A stretch of 64,000 nt of DNA from Azadirachta indica (GCA_022749755.1 CM040450.1:9508913-9572912), one strand, 5' to 3'; shown: positions 9,463 through 22,252, counted from the first letter of the stretch. Numbers and translations are program-made. The notes: generated from the letters alone by a model not told the origin.

Positions 9463-12400
9463 GGCTCGAATCTTTAACAATCTAGAACTTTAAAGCCTCT
9501 GCTTCAGCTATCTCCACCTTAAATTTGTAGGAAGTCGTTTTGACCATTGCTACCATAAGCTCTCCATGAGAATTTTTTATAACTGCTCCAAAGCACTACC
9601 TTATTATCTAATTCTTTCATTGTTGCATCCACCTTTAATTTTAACCAACCATTCGGGGGAAGGGACCAGGAATGGCGCAAAACGACAGAAATTGGTTGTC
9701 TGGTGAGGAAGGAATTGGTTGTGCCTCTTTGAAAGAATAACTAAGCTTCTGCCCTTACTAGAATTCTAATTGGATCTTCTGCTATTTTGTGATGGTAGAA
9801 CTGATTCCTTGAATACCAAATTAACCAAACTATAGTGATCAAGGCTTCAAGCTCATTTTTTTTTCTAGAATCTTAACACCTTCATAATTAAATCAAGGAA
9901 ATCTGGGCTCCTTTTGTTTTTTAAAACCTCTACAAAAAGGGAGGATTTTCAAGTTTTCTAAGCAAATTTGCGTGAAATCAAAGCATATGTAACATTTTTT
10001 AGGGATATTGAACATCTCTGGCATTGAAGAGCCTAATACTTTCTTTCTTTCCAATCTTGAGCATGCAAGAAGAAAGTCATGCACTGCTATCCATAGGAAA
10101 ATTTTAACTTCTCCTGGGATTGAAAGTAACCAAATACGATTCCACCAACTCGTAGAGTTTGAGAAGCTGGAAGGGGGGTCTGGAAAGTTAAGTTTCAATG
10201 CTATTTTATACCCACTCTTCACAGTATATTGACCTTTTTTCTCATAGTGCCACAACAGTTAATCTTCATTCTCAGCTCTCGGTAGAGAGATATTCATTAT
10301 GGCCTCAACATCTTGTGGCGTCCCATTCGTTGTTTGAATTTAGGCAACACAGCCATTTTGGAGTCTTCTGTAATGGTGGAAGGGATATAAGTTTGAATAA
10401 TAAGGATCTTGGAATCTAATTGCTTTTACAGATAAACGTTTTTTTTACCATTGCCAATTCTCTATCTTATTCCAACTTTGAGAATGCTCTTGCCCAAAGG
10501 ATGCTTCCCCAAATAAATGGATTACCACCCAATTTCGTTTCGATGAAATCACCTCTTTTGAAATAACAAGGTTTAAGAGTTTTTGCCAATAGGGAAGTAG
10601 GATAATATAGAATTCTCCGCCCTTATTTTTTCAATAATGCTTGATTAAAGAATCTAAACTCTTTGAACCCGCAACTTTCCTTTCCTTTTGGATTGCACAT
10701 TTTGTATCCTTTGCCTAATGAATGCTCTTCGAGTTTTCCATTGAACCCCACTAAAAGGAGTTCAATAACTTTTGGATGTCTATACAGAATCCCCAAGGGA
10801 TTATGTATACACTTATGGTGTAAATTGGGATGGCCCGTGCCATTACTTTGATCAACACTTTTTTCCATCTAGTTGAAAATAACTTAGCATTCCACCCCTT
10901 AATTTTGTTGAAAATTCTGGCTTTCAACTGATTGAAGAACTTTCTTTTGTTTCTACCAACCACTGAAGGTAATCTAACATAATTCTCATGCACTGAGACC
11001 ATATTAAGATTAAAGATTTTTTTTATTTCATTAATAGTTGACTGCTGATAATTAGGATTGAAAAAGATAGATGTTTTTTAAGTTGAATGTTTGTGTAAAA
11101 GCCGCATCATAATAGTCAAAGATCTGTTTGAGAGTGATTGATTCCTTTACAGAAGCATGAGAAAATACCAAAATATCATCTACAAACAACAAATGGGAGA
11201 TAGTAAGGCCGTTGTTGAATTGAATTCCATTGATGCTATTTCTTTTCTCTGCTATACTTAGTAAAGAGGAAAAAGCCCCATTCTTTGTGCCCAATAGAGA
11301 TACTTGAGAAGAAGACAGTAGAGATACAATTCATAATCAACTGAATAAATTTTGCTAAGAAGCAATTTTCACCATGACATTTTCAAGGAAACATCATTCG
11401 ATTCTATTATAGGCCTTGCTGATATCTAGCTTGAGGCAACCAAAGCATTTCTGCCAACTTTTCTACTTCTAATTTGGTGAAAGCATTCGTATCCCAGGAT
11501 ATCATTATCTGTAATAAGTTTATTTAAGACAAAAGCACTCTGAGACGAAGAGATTATTTAGTCTAGAACAGCCTTCAATCTATTGATAATAATCTTAACA
11601 ATGATTTTATAAATGACATTGCAAAAGCTAACCAAACAAAATTCAGTTATTCTTCTTGGACTATCTGTTTTGGAACTAGAGCAATTAGAGTCTGATTAAT
11701 GGCCTTCACGTCTCCTTGCCAATTTAATACATGGGAGGCACACTTTGGCGACATCTTCCCCTATTAAGTTTCAATGCTTTTTTATAGAAAATTGAGGGTA
11801 GACCATAAAGCCCTAAAGCTTTTAGGTAGTGCATTTGTGTTAGTGCTTGGGTTACCTCTTCCCTGGTGAAATCGCAGTCGAGCATGATATTTGATTCCGC
11901 AATTAGTCTATATGATATCCCTCTTAAATCCTTGTCCATCTGCTCTGTAGTTGGTTTTGCTGAGAACAAGCCCTGAAAGTAGTTGCAAATGGTTGCTTCA
12001 ACTGTCCCTATGTCTTCTATCCATGTATTCTACTCATCAATAATCCCTTTAATTCAATTTTTTTCTCCTTCTAACCGTTGCTCTAACATTAAAAAATCTT
12101 ATATTTTTATCCCCTTCCCAGAGCTGAGAGATTTTGGACCTCTGTTTCTAATATATCTCTTTTTCTAACAATAGATTATCAATTTGAAACTCTAGATAAC
12201 TAGATTTTTCCTTTTTTGAAACATTAGATAGGGCCACTTTAAAGTTGTGGAGAGTATAAAAAAGTTGTTCTAACTTTCATTTTTGATTACCGAGTTTAGC
12301 AGAGCTCAAAGTTTTCAATCTTACTTGAGTCTCCTTTACTCTAGAAAGGAAAGCATACATCGGTTCCTCGTTGTGATTTGCTGCATGTTCCTACCATATC

Positions 12401-13200
12401 TGATGGACAATACTTTTACACTCATCATAAAATCTCCACACATCGTCATAATGAAACTCGCCTCCCTCCCTGTCTTTTTTCCTCTTCTATTGTCAGGTTC
12501 TTTTCACAATAGCAATCAAAATTAGATAATGATTTGAGCACCAAGTGTCCAGTTGTTTAACATATTAGCTTGGGAATATACTTTTCCAGGCTTGATTACA
12601 AAGGAATCAATCCAGTCTTCTTTCCATCAGTCCTTCGTATCTCTTATTAAATCATGTGTAAGGAACACCAGACCATCCCAAATTTATTAAGCCATTAGCA
12701 TTTAGAGTTATTTTGAACTCAATCATTGATTCAACATTTTTTATTATACCTCTTCTTTTTGTTTATGAGTAAAGAATTTCATTAAAATCACTACCGACCA
12801 ACCATGGCATTGAGAAAAGAGATGATAATCGAGTGATCAAATGCTTTGCCTTTATTCAAGGTGGCCATACACATTAGTAAATCATCAATTATTCTCATTC
12901 TTTGCTTTGATGATAAAATCGATATGATAAGTGCTGAAAGATGTAATCTTCGCATCTACATTTACATTCCATAAAAGAGCAATTCCTCCACTTAAGCCCT
13001 TTTTGTCCACTGCGAAGCAATGATCAAAGTAAAGCTTTATCTTTGTAATCTCCATCTCCCTTGACTTCAAATTTGTTTTACATAAAAATAAAATTTCTTA
13101 TTGGTACATTTGGAGAATTTTGTATAAGGCTTTGAACGTTCGGGTATTCCCCAAGCTCCAAACGTTCCAAAATAAAAGAATCATGATTCTCAGAGGGGTT
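9463..13200 (-). pseudogene. LINE ORF2 remnant (endonuclease, RT, zf-RVT, start of RNase H)
   Basis: The endonuclease begins near 13190 with MILLFWNVWSLGNTR, the decayed counterpart of the usual CWNCRGLGNPRT start, and continues with KKGLSGGIALLWNVNVDAKI at 13010-12950. Reverse transcriptase pieces are seen at 11969-11760, 11294-11060 (SHLLFVDDILVFSHA, catalytic DD kept) and 11002-10750 (LPSVVGRNKRKFFNQLKARI). The zf-RVT piece is at 10255-9900 (GQYTVKSGYKIA). The RNase H begins near 9580 (NSHGELMVAMVKTTSYKF, then EIAEAEALKF) and stops at 9463 where the LTR insertion sits; the remainder is at 4970-5176. Many stops and frameshifts are present. Confidence 0.8.
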
Positions 13201-13899
13201 GGATTCTAACCTCCACCGTTGTGAAATCATCAGGAGCATTATAATGATCAAAGGATTATTACAAGATGATATGAGTGAAAAAGGGAACTAAAGTGCTTGA
13301 CCTTTCTTGATTTTCAGCAAATGCGTTTTAGACTATATTTTTGGGTTTCTTAGTTATTGCACTATTAAGATCTATATCTTCATGATTTCTTTTTAGGCCT
13401 TGAGAGCTTTCTTTAGGCGTTGCTTTTATTTCTAAATTCCCTCTAGCTATTCATTTCCACTTTCTCTCTACATTTTTATTGTAGGCTAGTGGTAGACTTA
13501 CAACTATTTGGCCCAACAAAGGATGGAGTTCTATAGAGAGATTTATTAATTGAGAAAAAATAGGTTGTTTTTTATTTCCATTTGGGATCCTGAGACTCAG
13601 AGAATTCAGCAATGAAGATTTAGGCTGTTTGGGAGGATATGTAAAGTGTACATAAAAATGCTTTTCCATCACTGCAATTTCTATAGGTATTTGATAAATG
13701 GAAGCCGTTGCCTATTTGGTACCAGCATTAAATGCATGATCTTCATTGAGAGAGTTTTATGGGGGCCTCTGCTTTAAATATGTCATCATTATCTTCTAAA
13801 AAAATTTGGTGTTCTGGTACAATTAGATCCAACACTGGCTCATTGTAACTTTGGCTCTAACTCTACATTCTCTGCACCCAGACTCTGATTGTTGCTGGT

Positions 13900-14689
13900 T
13901 CCAATCGATGGCAAGCTATTTTTGTCTTCTTTGCTCCTTTATCCTCAAAATAAAAAAGGCTCTCAACCAAGGCCCATATTCAAATTTTAAGTCTTTAATG
14001 ATCGTGGCCATAATTTGAGGAGAAATGGTGGTGCATTCTCTGAAGACATGCCGAATGTAATCATAACAAAAGCAAAAGTCTAGGAAACATTTATAGAGAA
14101 TTAGAAGAATGGTGCACTCTTCACCTTGAAGTTTTATTTTGATGCCTTTTTGCAATGGCTTAATTATATCTATTGATATTTCGACACTCAAAAATTTTTT
14201 GAAACAAGTTCCACTCTAATCAAAATCAATGTCTTCCACTAGCCCAAGTTTACTCCCTAACTGTATACCCATTTCACAATTCATACACTTAACAGGGATA
14301 TAATGAATCTACAGTCAAAAAGATGCATGTGTGAAGCTTTGCTTAGACATATCCCAAGCAATTCAAATAAAACCATTAAAGATTTGTCAAAACTCCAAAG
14401 GCCATTAGCTAATACTCTTTTTCGATCAACATCAAAAGAAAAATAAAAGACAAATCTATTATCTCTCAAACTCTCTACTATAACTTCCTTAAGATTTCTC
14501 CAAATTTGTTTGATGGTTGCTCTAAATGCCTCCTAATTAACCACTTTTTTTGTAATACTTTACCAATCAAACAACAAGTGATCAACTTTTCTCCTTCTCC
14601 TTAGATTCTCTTTTAAGGATAAATATATCTTCTTCTACTTCTGTTAAGGTAAAAGAACCACATAACTTAGTTAGCTCCTTAGTATCCAT
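13900..14689 (-). pseudogene. LINE ORF1 remnant (DUF4283 plus zinc-knuckle-like)
   Basis: The frame opens MDTKELTKLCGSFTLTEVEED at 14689 and then decays. Around 14469-14400 the fragment RFVFYFSFDVDRKRVLANG followed by LWSFDKSLMVLFE is typical of DUF4283 proteins of plant LINEs. Near 14070-14030 CFCYDYIRHVFREC is a weakened CCHC knuckle (C-x2-C replaced by CFCY). The product would be the nucleic-acid-binding ORF1 protein. It is broken by several frame changes and cannot be made intact. Confidence 0.7.
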
Positions 14690-15127
14690 TTATGATTTTT
14701 TAATGGCTTCTTTATAAACGTGTAGAGTTCAAAGAAAGAAATTGAGCTTGAATAACAGTGTGTAATAAAGTAGTAAAGTGGGGTTTGGCTTTTTTATTGT
14801 TGGATTATATGGGTTGGGTGATTAAGTGTGAATGACATATAGGATTGATTTGATACAGGGAAGGGAAAGCTTAATGGCAAGGGTTTGGTGGGAAATAAAG
14901 GCAAGCTATTTTATTGGTTGGTAATAACAGGCCAATCAACATTCAAAGATGAACAGGTTCTAGTGTGCACAAGGTGTTATCTACTTCTACACTTCGTTCT
15001 TTTAGAGAGCTAATGAAAAGACTTATGTTGCAAGTCTTTACGTTTAAATTATTTTTAAACTTAACATTTCTAACGAACATGAAAAAAAGGGGATTATAGC
15101 ATTAGAATAATAGTGGCTTGAAGCACA

Positions 15128-16000
15128 TGTCAAGAATTGTGCAAGGTACATCTATGCAAACCATAGAAACTAGTGGCCTCAATTAATTTTAAAGGACTTT
15201 TTTCGACTATTGCAATATTAACCACCAAAATAAAGTATAATAGGTATATGAAGCGGATAAATTTTAAGAAGAAAAAATTTGGTTGGTCAAATCTCGTCAA
15301 TATTTTTGTATAAGTATGCATTTGAGTAGTAATTAAAGTATGAAAATATCACTAACAGCATGATTAAGTCATGAAATAGGTGGTTGAGTGAGTATAAAGA
15401 AAAATCAGTTTTGTTATTGTTAAAGTTTATTAGAAGAAAGGTGATAAAGATGATGCATAAAAGGCTTATTGAGATAAGAAAATGGAAGACTAATTTGCCT
15501 CTTATATACATAAATATTTGAAATTGCTGCAAAAGCTGAAAGATATTGTAATGTTGTATGTGCCAATGATATTAAGTATAAGGTGTTACAAAAGATAAGT
15601 AAGGTTTATGTTGTTCATTTGAAAATAAAGACATATGATTATAAAGTTTACCAAGTTAGTAGAGTATCTTGTCCTCATGTGTTGCCTTGCATTTCTTACA
15701 TAAGTCATGATTCTACTAATTGTGTAAATGACAAACTAAAAAGGCCACCATATATAGCCGCTTACCAAAAGATGATTAGACCATTGCCAAATCAAAGTTC
15801 TTGACGCGAGGATAATAATATGCACTTAAAGCCTTTTGACGTGAGATTAAGGCCTAAGCGACTAAAGTTAAAAAGGAAAAGAGAGGCGTATAAGGTTCCA
15901 AACAGATAACCTACCTCTCGATATGGTTTATGCAAATAGTATAGGCACAACATAATATAATACTCAATTGTTCTAGGCAATAATAAAAAGAAACTAGGAT
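15128..16000 (+). pseudogene. MULE transposase, C-terminal half (decayed)
   Basis: Plus-strand pieces match the C-terminal part of Mutator-like transposases in order: HVKNCARYIYANHRN near 15128, then NITNSMIK...RWLSEYKEKSV near 15345-15410, then AERYCNVVCANDIKYKV near 15535-15580, and a SWIM-type region at 15640-15800 (SCPHVLPCISYI and AYQKMIRPLPNQ). The SWIM finger has lost part of its Cys set; CxC is not seen before CPH. A basic knuckle-like tail follows (KRLKLKRKREAYKVPN near 15855, then SRYGL). Stops break the frame in several places. The DDE core is not seen; the start lies next to the inferred 5' end of the LINE. Confidence 0.72.
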
Positions 16001-16431
16001 TGGTTAGCATTCTGTGCACTAGTTTTTATTTCTTTTTTAAAATTCTTAATTGCAAAAGTTGGTTGATATTATCACTTATTTTTAATGCAAGCTAAGACAA
16101 GAGGAGCAAGGCAAATATGCATCAGGGAAATTCCATCCAATGTAGGCCTAACAGAGGCAAGTCCATCTACAAGTATAGGTCCACCAAGGGCAAGTCCAAT
16201 AAGGATATGTTCAAAGGTTAATGTGGTAGGTTTATCTAGTTAATGTGATCTACATTTAAAACTAATGTAAACATTTATTTACAACTTACCTAATTTATAC
16301 AAACAAGAAGAGGAAATAGTAGTGAAAGTAAAGTGTACAGGGTGCAACGAGAGGTCCATCCACATCTAAAGCAAAATCAATAACTCAAAATAAGGTATGC
16401 ATTTGTTAACTAATGTGAATCTATACATTCA

Positions 16432-16462
16432 CATGCATCATGCATCATGCATCATGCATCAT
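16432..16462 (+). repeat. Heptanucleotide microsatellite (CATGCAT)n
   Basis: About 4.4 perfect copies of a 7-base unit. Each unit is palindromic in its core (ATGCAT). Confidence 0.9.
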
Positions 16463-18344
16463 TAAAATTGTTCATGTAATTTTAATATCTTTATTATGTA
16501 CACAATGACAAGAAAAAATAAGGAAGCTTAGTCTTAGAATTTTAAAGCCCCACCTTAGTGAATTTTATAAGTCGCTTACTTCTGTAACTATTTGTGCATG
16601 ATATATATATTATATCTATTGGAGTTATATTGAATTTATGTTCATGGTGAAAACAAATGAAAGATTGGCAAATAATTATTTGATACAAACTTATTATTTG
16701 AAGTTATATGTTCATTTTATATAAACTGAGAATAGGTTATTAGTTTTGAATTTAATGTGCTAGCAAAAATTGAATGTTAATGTTATTAATGTTGAATTTT
16801 ATTTATGTCATATGATTATTACAACTAATATCAGAATGATCAAAATTTGTCTAATTAAAGTAATATCATGTTCAATCTTCTTCAATTTAGAATTTCTCAC
16901 TTTGCATGTGCCTTTCATGTCTAACTTTTGAACTTCATTGGTATTTGACACTTTTTCCATTAAAATACTCAAGTTCTCCTTCAAGCTCTTTTTAGTAACA
17001 AGCATGCAAGGTTTATATAATTTACATAAGGATTCCACCAACTAAACAATAACACTTATCTATTTTGCATGTGTAAAACAACTTGTTTGAATTGTTTGCT
17101 ATTTCTAAAATCTTAATCCAACTTGTTCGTAATACAAACAATACTTTGTTCTTTAATTTGATTACTTCTTCATTTAATTCAAATTAATGCAACAAGGAAG
17201 ATGAACTCATTTTACCAACACAATGACTGAATTTGCAATGCAAATCCTTATAAATTGACGTTGAATACATCACTAAGAAAAGAGCTCCATTTGGCAAATG
17301 ACTATATTTAGGCAAATTACATTATTGGAAAAAATAACCATTATTGACATCGGGTTAATATTAGTAATATGTTTTATTAACATTAGTTCTGGATAACATA
17401 GTAGCCCTATCCAGTAATCTCTGAAACTAAATAGAGTATCATGACAAAAGTATCAATATTCAGTACTCAGTGTATTAGCAGCATATTAAGACTATTGTAT
17501 TAGGATGTACTGTTACTAAAAGAATATTTATGATTTTTTATTCCATTGTATTGGAGAACATTGACGTGTTTATAATGTCATAGTAGGTTAGAGTTGTATG
17601 ATGTTATTGGTTCTTTACTGATACAATATTAGTATCAATAAATAATTTTTAAATTAAAAAATAAAAATTTGATTATATTGTTAATAATGATGGCCCTATT
17701 TTGTTTTTCAATTTAAAAATCATTGATATTGTAACTGTTATGAGTTGTTAATACACAATAAGTTAATGTAGATACATAAATTCAATACTCATATTTTTCT
17801 TAATGTCAATATATAATATCAATACAAGAAAAGTTATAAGCATTCAATAACAAAATACTAAGTTAATAACAATATATAAACTATAATTTACAAGTATTTG
17901 TTAATAAAATACCCTAATATAGCAATATATACCAATAATATAGTATCGAATATGACATCAAATACACAAATTAACAACAAAATCCATAGATGATTTGGCT
18001 TAAAAAATTAAAATCCAAAAATGCCAAATTATCAAGTGTAGTACATGATGATCATATCCAACATATATATCCAATGCATTATATATCAACATTTCACTTG
18101 CCAACTTCAATTGTCAATGATAAATTAATTGCCAACTTATCAATTATCAAGCTATCAAGTCACCAATTCATAAACCAACCTTGTCCAAAGTGCAAACCAA
18201 CTCAATCAGTAACTTGAAAGCTATCTCCACTCCCTTCAAACTTCTTCATTTCTAGGCACAATAGAAGCAATAAAGTATTTCATCAAGCAATAATACACCA
18301 ATGGAACAATACAACAAATTAAATAGAATATACCTCTTGTTCAT
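16463..18344. other. AT-rich stretch between MULE transposase and Ulp1 remnants
   Basis: No recognisable gene or RNA. Short open frames on both strands (for example 16808-17041 minus and 17990-18217 plus) match nothing I know. It is probably interior sequence of the same decayed transposon. Confidence 0.4.
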
Positions 18345-19620
18345 TACCGGTAATCAGAGCTACAACATATAAAACCCATCCTTCACGAACCTTTGCGATA
18401 TCACCTTCAATATATTCATTGATTTCTTTGAACTTCAATACAATATACAATGTCAAATATGTTAATTAATTACATTAAAAAATTATTATTTTTTAAACAC
18501 TAAAATACTAACTCAATGTAGAAGTTGCAACTCACATTATCTTTCAGGCTGTTAACACTTCTCATAATTATTACATATACTTCATCATAAAATATCCACA
18601 TTCAAGACTACTAGGTTGCTTATGACATTAAAAATTGCACAACAGTCAATATATTGACCAAAATACTAACTAAAGTTCATACTATAGGTTTGATTTGTTT
18701 ACCTTGACGTAATCTATTATAGATTCACTTTCTTAAACATTTTTTGGCTCACAAAAATTTATACCCACTAAATAATAATCGCCAATTAGTCAAAATATTT
18801 ATAACATAAAATGTGACTGTACATATAACCAATTAATATAAATAAGGTCAGAGTGTAGAAACTATAAATAGCCATAATGTCTTGTATACCGTCGGATAAT
18901 TTGGCACCCAATGAATTCAAACAATATACAACGGACATCAACAAATGGAATACCAACAATATCCAATGATTACTATAAAAAAAAAAAACATAATACACCA
19001 TCAACAGCTCATTAATATAACACAAAAACATGTGAATTTAATAAGATTAAAGATGCATACCCTGGTTGTAAGGCATTAATATATTTAACCTAGTTGTGCA
19101 TTGGCTACACTTTCAAAAATGTAACGGGATCGGTCGTTAAGACTTTTGGCAAGGTGAGTGTGACCACAGCTAGATAGTTTGGTGGGATTGACAAAGGAAA
19201 CTGAAAAACCAAGTGCATTGTCAACCATCTCATCTTGCAAGTGCCTATGATGATAAATGAACATTATTTTAGCTATTTACAATGATAAAGTAGTATAACA
19301 ACGTTTTCAGTACATTGTTTGCTCATCAATTCAAAAGTTTTACCTAATCCAAAGTTCAACACAAGGGTTAAAGAACCATTCTATGTTGATTAGCTGATCA
19401 CAATTGGTATTAGACAAATAAGTTACCCAACTGTGACCAAATATACCTTCATCATGTTTGACTCTAATGGTTTCATACAAATAACTCTTAACAACCAAGT
19501 CAAATATAGCCAAGTTCTTTGACTTTTCCTCTTGGCATTAGTCCTAATTATCCTCCTTAGAACAAGTTTTCTTACTGCAGATTTGATCACTTCTGTCTTC
19601 ATTGACGATTTTGCCTTTTT
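18345..19620 (-). pseudogene. Ulp1/C48 cysteine protease-like remnant of transposon type
   Basis: Minus-strand pieces in order: SYLYETIRVKHDEGIFGHSW near 19490; ALGFSVSFVNP near 19210, then LAKSLNDRSRYIFESV near 19150; NHWILLVFHLLMSVVYCLNS near 18970; CHKQPSSLECGYFMMKYM near 18630-18580; and FKEINEYIEGDIAKVREGW near 18435. This is the layout of the C48 catalytic domain found in many plant transposons. The catalytic His (NHW) and Cys (ECGYF) are kept; the Asp is Asn (LNSLG instead of LDSLG). The pieces may be exons, but stops are also present, so the protein is most likely dead. It lies on the strand opposite to the nearby MULE transposase remnant. Confidence 0.68.
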
Positions 19621-20409
19621 TTGTTGGGTTTACATTATTTGCTAGTTTTGTCCTTTTTGCCTTTTGTTCCTCTTTACCAATGTCTGGTTAAAATCATTTG
19701 TTGTAGGCTATGGTATGATCAAATATTCTAGCTTATGGATAAATTTAGAAGATCTTCTTGGACTAATAGTTAGAAATTTTGTTGGTGTTAATTTTGAAAT
19801 TGAATAATTTGAACGCTCAATTTATAACTGGTTTACAAATTAACTATTCAGTGGAGAATTAATGGAACTTGAGGATAAAGATGTAATTAAAGGGATAAAA
19901 TGGAAAATTGACCTAACTTTAATTATGAAACGTTTATAAAGAGTTAAACTGCATGTAATGATTATATCAATAAATTGTTCAAAGTTTTTTGAGTAAAATA
20001 TATTTATAATTTTAAGAGTGCAATTATAGATTTTTAGTGGAATAATACTGGAATTAATAAATTAGATTAATTAATTAAAAAGTTTAAATAATTATCTAAA
20101 TTTATTGGAGCTTAAAATTGTAAGTGCATAGGTCTCCAATATCATCTCTTAGATCAGTACAGTAAATAATACAATGGATAAACTCATTACATTGAATATT
20201 TTATATGTCGAAAATAGTATCTAAAATACGTATTTGGATTTAATTAATTAATTAAGATTTAATTAATTAGTAAGATATTTTAAAAAAAATATCTTTCATT
20301 AATATCCTAATAATTTAATTTAAAAAATTAAATGGATAAATTCTCATAAACATATTTATCATTTCTTTACAACATTAATTTTGAATTAATTAGAGTTTCA
20401 CTTTCTATT

Positions 20410-20565
20410 AGAAGTTATTTTACAAATTTAATTAATTAATAAATGTTATTAATTAATTTTATTTTAATTAAAAATATACTTCTATTAAGAAGTTGTCTTA
20501 CATATTTAATTAATTAATAAATGTTATTAATCAATTAATTCTATTCTAATTAAAATTATTTTAAT
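20410..20565 (+). repeat. 78-bp imperfect tandem duplication
   Basis: AGAAGTT...TTACA.ATTTAATTAATTAATAAATG occurs at 20410 and again at 20488 with a few mismatches. Confidence 0.75.
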
Positions 20566-20894
20566 TAAAATAGAACTGATATAAAAGAAATATAAAGGCT
20601 GAAAACCCTAAGAGACAAAAAAAAAATTTCTTTTAAAGTATTATAAAGAAAAATTAGTTTTCTCTAAATACCATTGTATTAAAAAAAGAATTTACCATTC
20701 TCTTTATTGCAACTGTTAGAGGATTGGTTTAAAAACCATTAATGAAAGAAAACTTACAACAAAAGTAATTTAAAAACATTAAGAGGTATATGTTCTTTTC
20801 ATTCTTTTTATTTATATTGAAACCTTATATTCATATAAATTTTATAATTATCTTGCCTTAATCTTTTGTTGTTTATTTGATAAAATTTTTAAAC

Positions 20895-21130
20895 ATCAAC
20901 AACTTAAATTTTAATTTGAAATTATTCTTAAAAAGAAATTCAACAAAACAAACATTCTTATTTTTATTATTCTCAAATATTATATCAAACATACTTTCAT
21001 AATTTTTAAGGTTTAAAAGCAGTTTTTAAATATCACATCAAATATATTTTCAAATACTAAAAATACAACTCAAATTTTCTAATCATATCCAAATTTATAA
21101 AAATAGTTTTCAAATGCAAATCAAATTAGC
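20895..21130 (+). repeat. Dispersed AT-rich repeat, copy 1
   Basis: About 235 bases clearly similar and collinear with 37697-37945. Shared blocks include TTTTAATTTGAAATTATTCT and TTTTTATTATTCTC.AATATT. Probably a non-autonomous transposon fragment; no coding capacity. Confidence 0.75.
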
Positions 21131-21214
21131 TGTAAATCGAATGAACCACTAATTTTAAAATCTTACAAATATTCATTTTTGAAATAATCCTATTATTATT
21201 AGTTAGAGAATTTA

Positions 21215-22148
21215 TTATATGCTCTCCTGAGATTTGGCATAATGTCATCTTTAGTACCTCTACTATTATCCTTCCATTTAAGGGATTTAATAGAAACAAA
21301 GATAATTATGTAATTTTAAAATAACATGAATTTAAAATTATATGTAATTACAAAAAAAAAAAAAAAAAGAAAAAGAAAAAGAAATGTATATAAACGAAAA
21401 AAGATATATCTTTGTAGAAGAAAAGTGAAAAAACAACCCACAAAGATCATATTACTCTTTCTCAACCAAATTTTTATTGGTAGAAGAAGTAAAAAAAAAA
21501 TTGAACAGAAACCTGCAACAACACTTATAGATTATCCAATTAAAGAAGTGAAGTAAAATTCAAAAGAAAATTTAAATTCGAAGGTGTTTGGATGGCTAGT
21601 TTATCTGACGGTTGTGGATCAATCGCCTGGGGTGAAGGCGATGAATGCGTTAGAGTAGCGATAGGGTCTGGTTGTTAACGTGCGCGAGGGATGACAGTGG
21701 CCTAGCGTTCAACATGCGTAAGCGACGAGTAGAGCGTGGTGTGATAGAGAGGGCAGATGTTATTCCTTCTATTTTCTTTCTATTTACTTTTTTTTTTTTC
21801 TTATGAAATTAGGTTCAAAATTATAAATTAAGATTTTGTCTTGTTTTTAAATTTTAATTAAAAAAGTATAAAAAATAAAATTATTTTATATGGGTACTTT
21901 TTTTGATATTGATTGAAAATTAATATGAGATTATATTAATTAAATATTTATGCATAAAATTTTCAGCTTAAAAAAAATAGATTAATGAGTCATTTTTAAC
22001 GGTGACCTCAGTATTTAATATTTGCGAAAGATAAATAAGTAATCAGGTGTATTTCAATTAGATCCCTTAAAAGTTAAACTGTGAAATAGAAAAATAACAT
22101 TAGGTAATACTGTCTTGATGGTATTGTGCTAAACCTTAGGGGAGGCAT
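21215..22148. mobile_element. Non-autonomous long-TIR element upstream of LSM5
   Basis: The left end (GCTCTCCTGAGATTTGGCAT from about 21221, continuing to about 21300) matches the reverse complement of the right end (about 22148 back to 22050; GCCTCCCCTAAGGTTTAGCA) over some 80 bases, including TTTAAGGGATYTAATNGAAA. It resembles the Mutator-like long-TIR elements elsewhere in this window, but I found no convincing 9-bp duplication. The interior has a GC-rich block (21580-21770) unlike its surroundings. The right end is about 105 bases from the LSM5 start codon. Confidence 0.6.
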
Positions 22149-22252
22149 GTGATAATGAGTCAAGGAGCCGAGTATGCGCTCAAACTGTGAAACAGCGGAT
22201 AAGCAGAACCAGAGCTATCTGGTCTGCTGCTAACTCGCAGCTCTCCAGCTCC

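Larger units (their letters stand above)
4865..15043 (-). mobile_element. Degenerate L1-type LINE, interrupted by an LTR-type insertion
   Basis: Domains follow LINE order on the minus strand: ORF1 with a DUF4283-like region from the ATG at 14689 and a zinc-knuckle-like stretch near 14070-14030; then ORF2 with endonuclease (13190-12300), reverse transcriptase (about 12000-10700, FVDD at the active site), zf-RVT (10255-9900) and an RVT_3-type RNase H (9700-9463 continuing at 5176-4970). The element ends in a simple A-rich tail near 4865. A 12-base match, TTAAATTATTTT, at 4852-4863 and 15044-15055 may be the target duplication. Without the 4.28-kb insertion the element is about 5.9 kb, near full length for a plant L1. 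Stops and frameshifts throughout make it non-functional. The boundary at 15043 is inferred from the repeat only. Confidence 0.8.
19621..21214. other. AT-rich intergenic sequence with repeats, no gene seen
   Basis: Contains a 78-base tandem duplication (20410-20565) and a segment at 20895-21130 that recurs at 37697-37945. No coding sequence is recognised. Confidence 0.5.

Noticed and set aside
16432..16462. Possible CRISPR-like or regulatory array
   Set aside because: A plain 7-base microsatellite without spacers; CRISPR is not expected in a plant nuclear genome.
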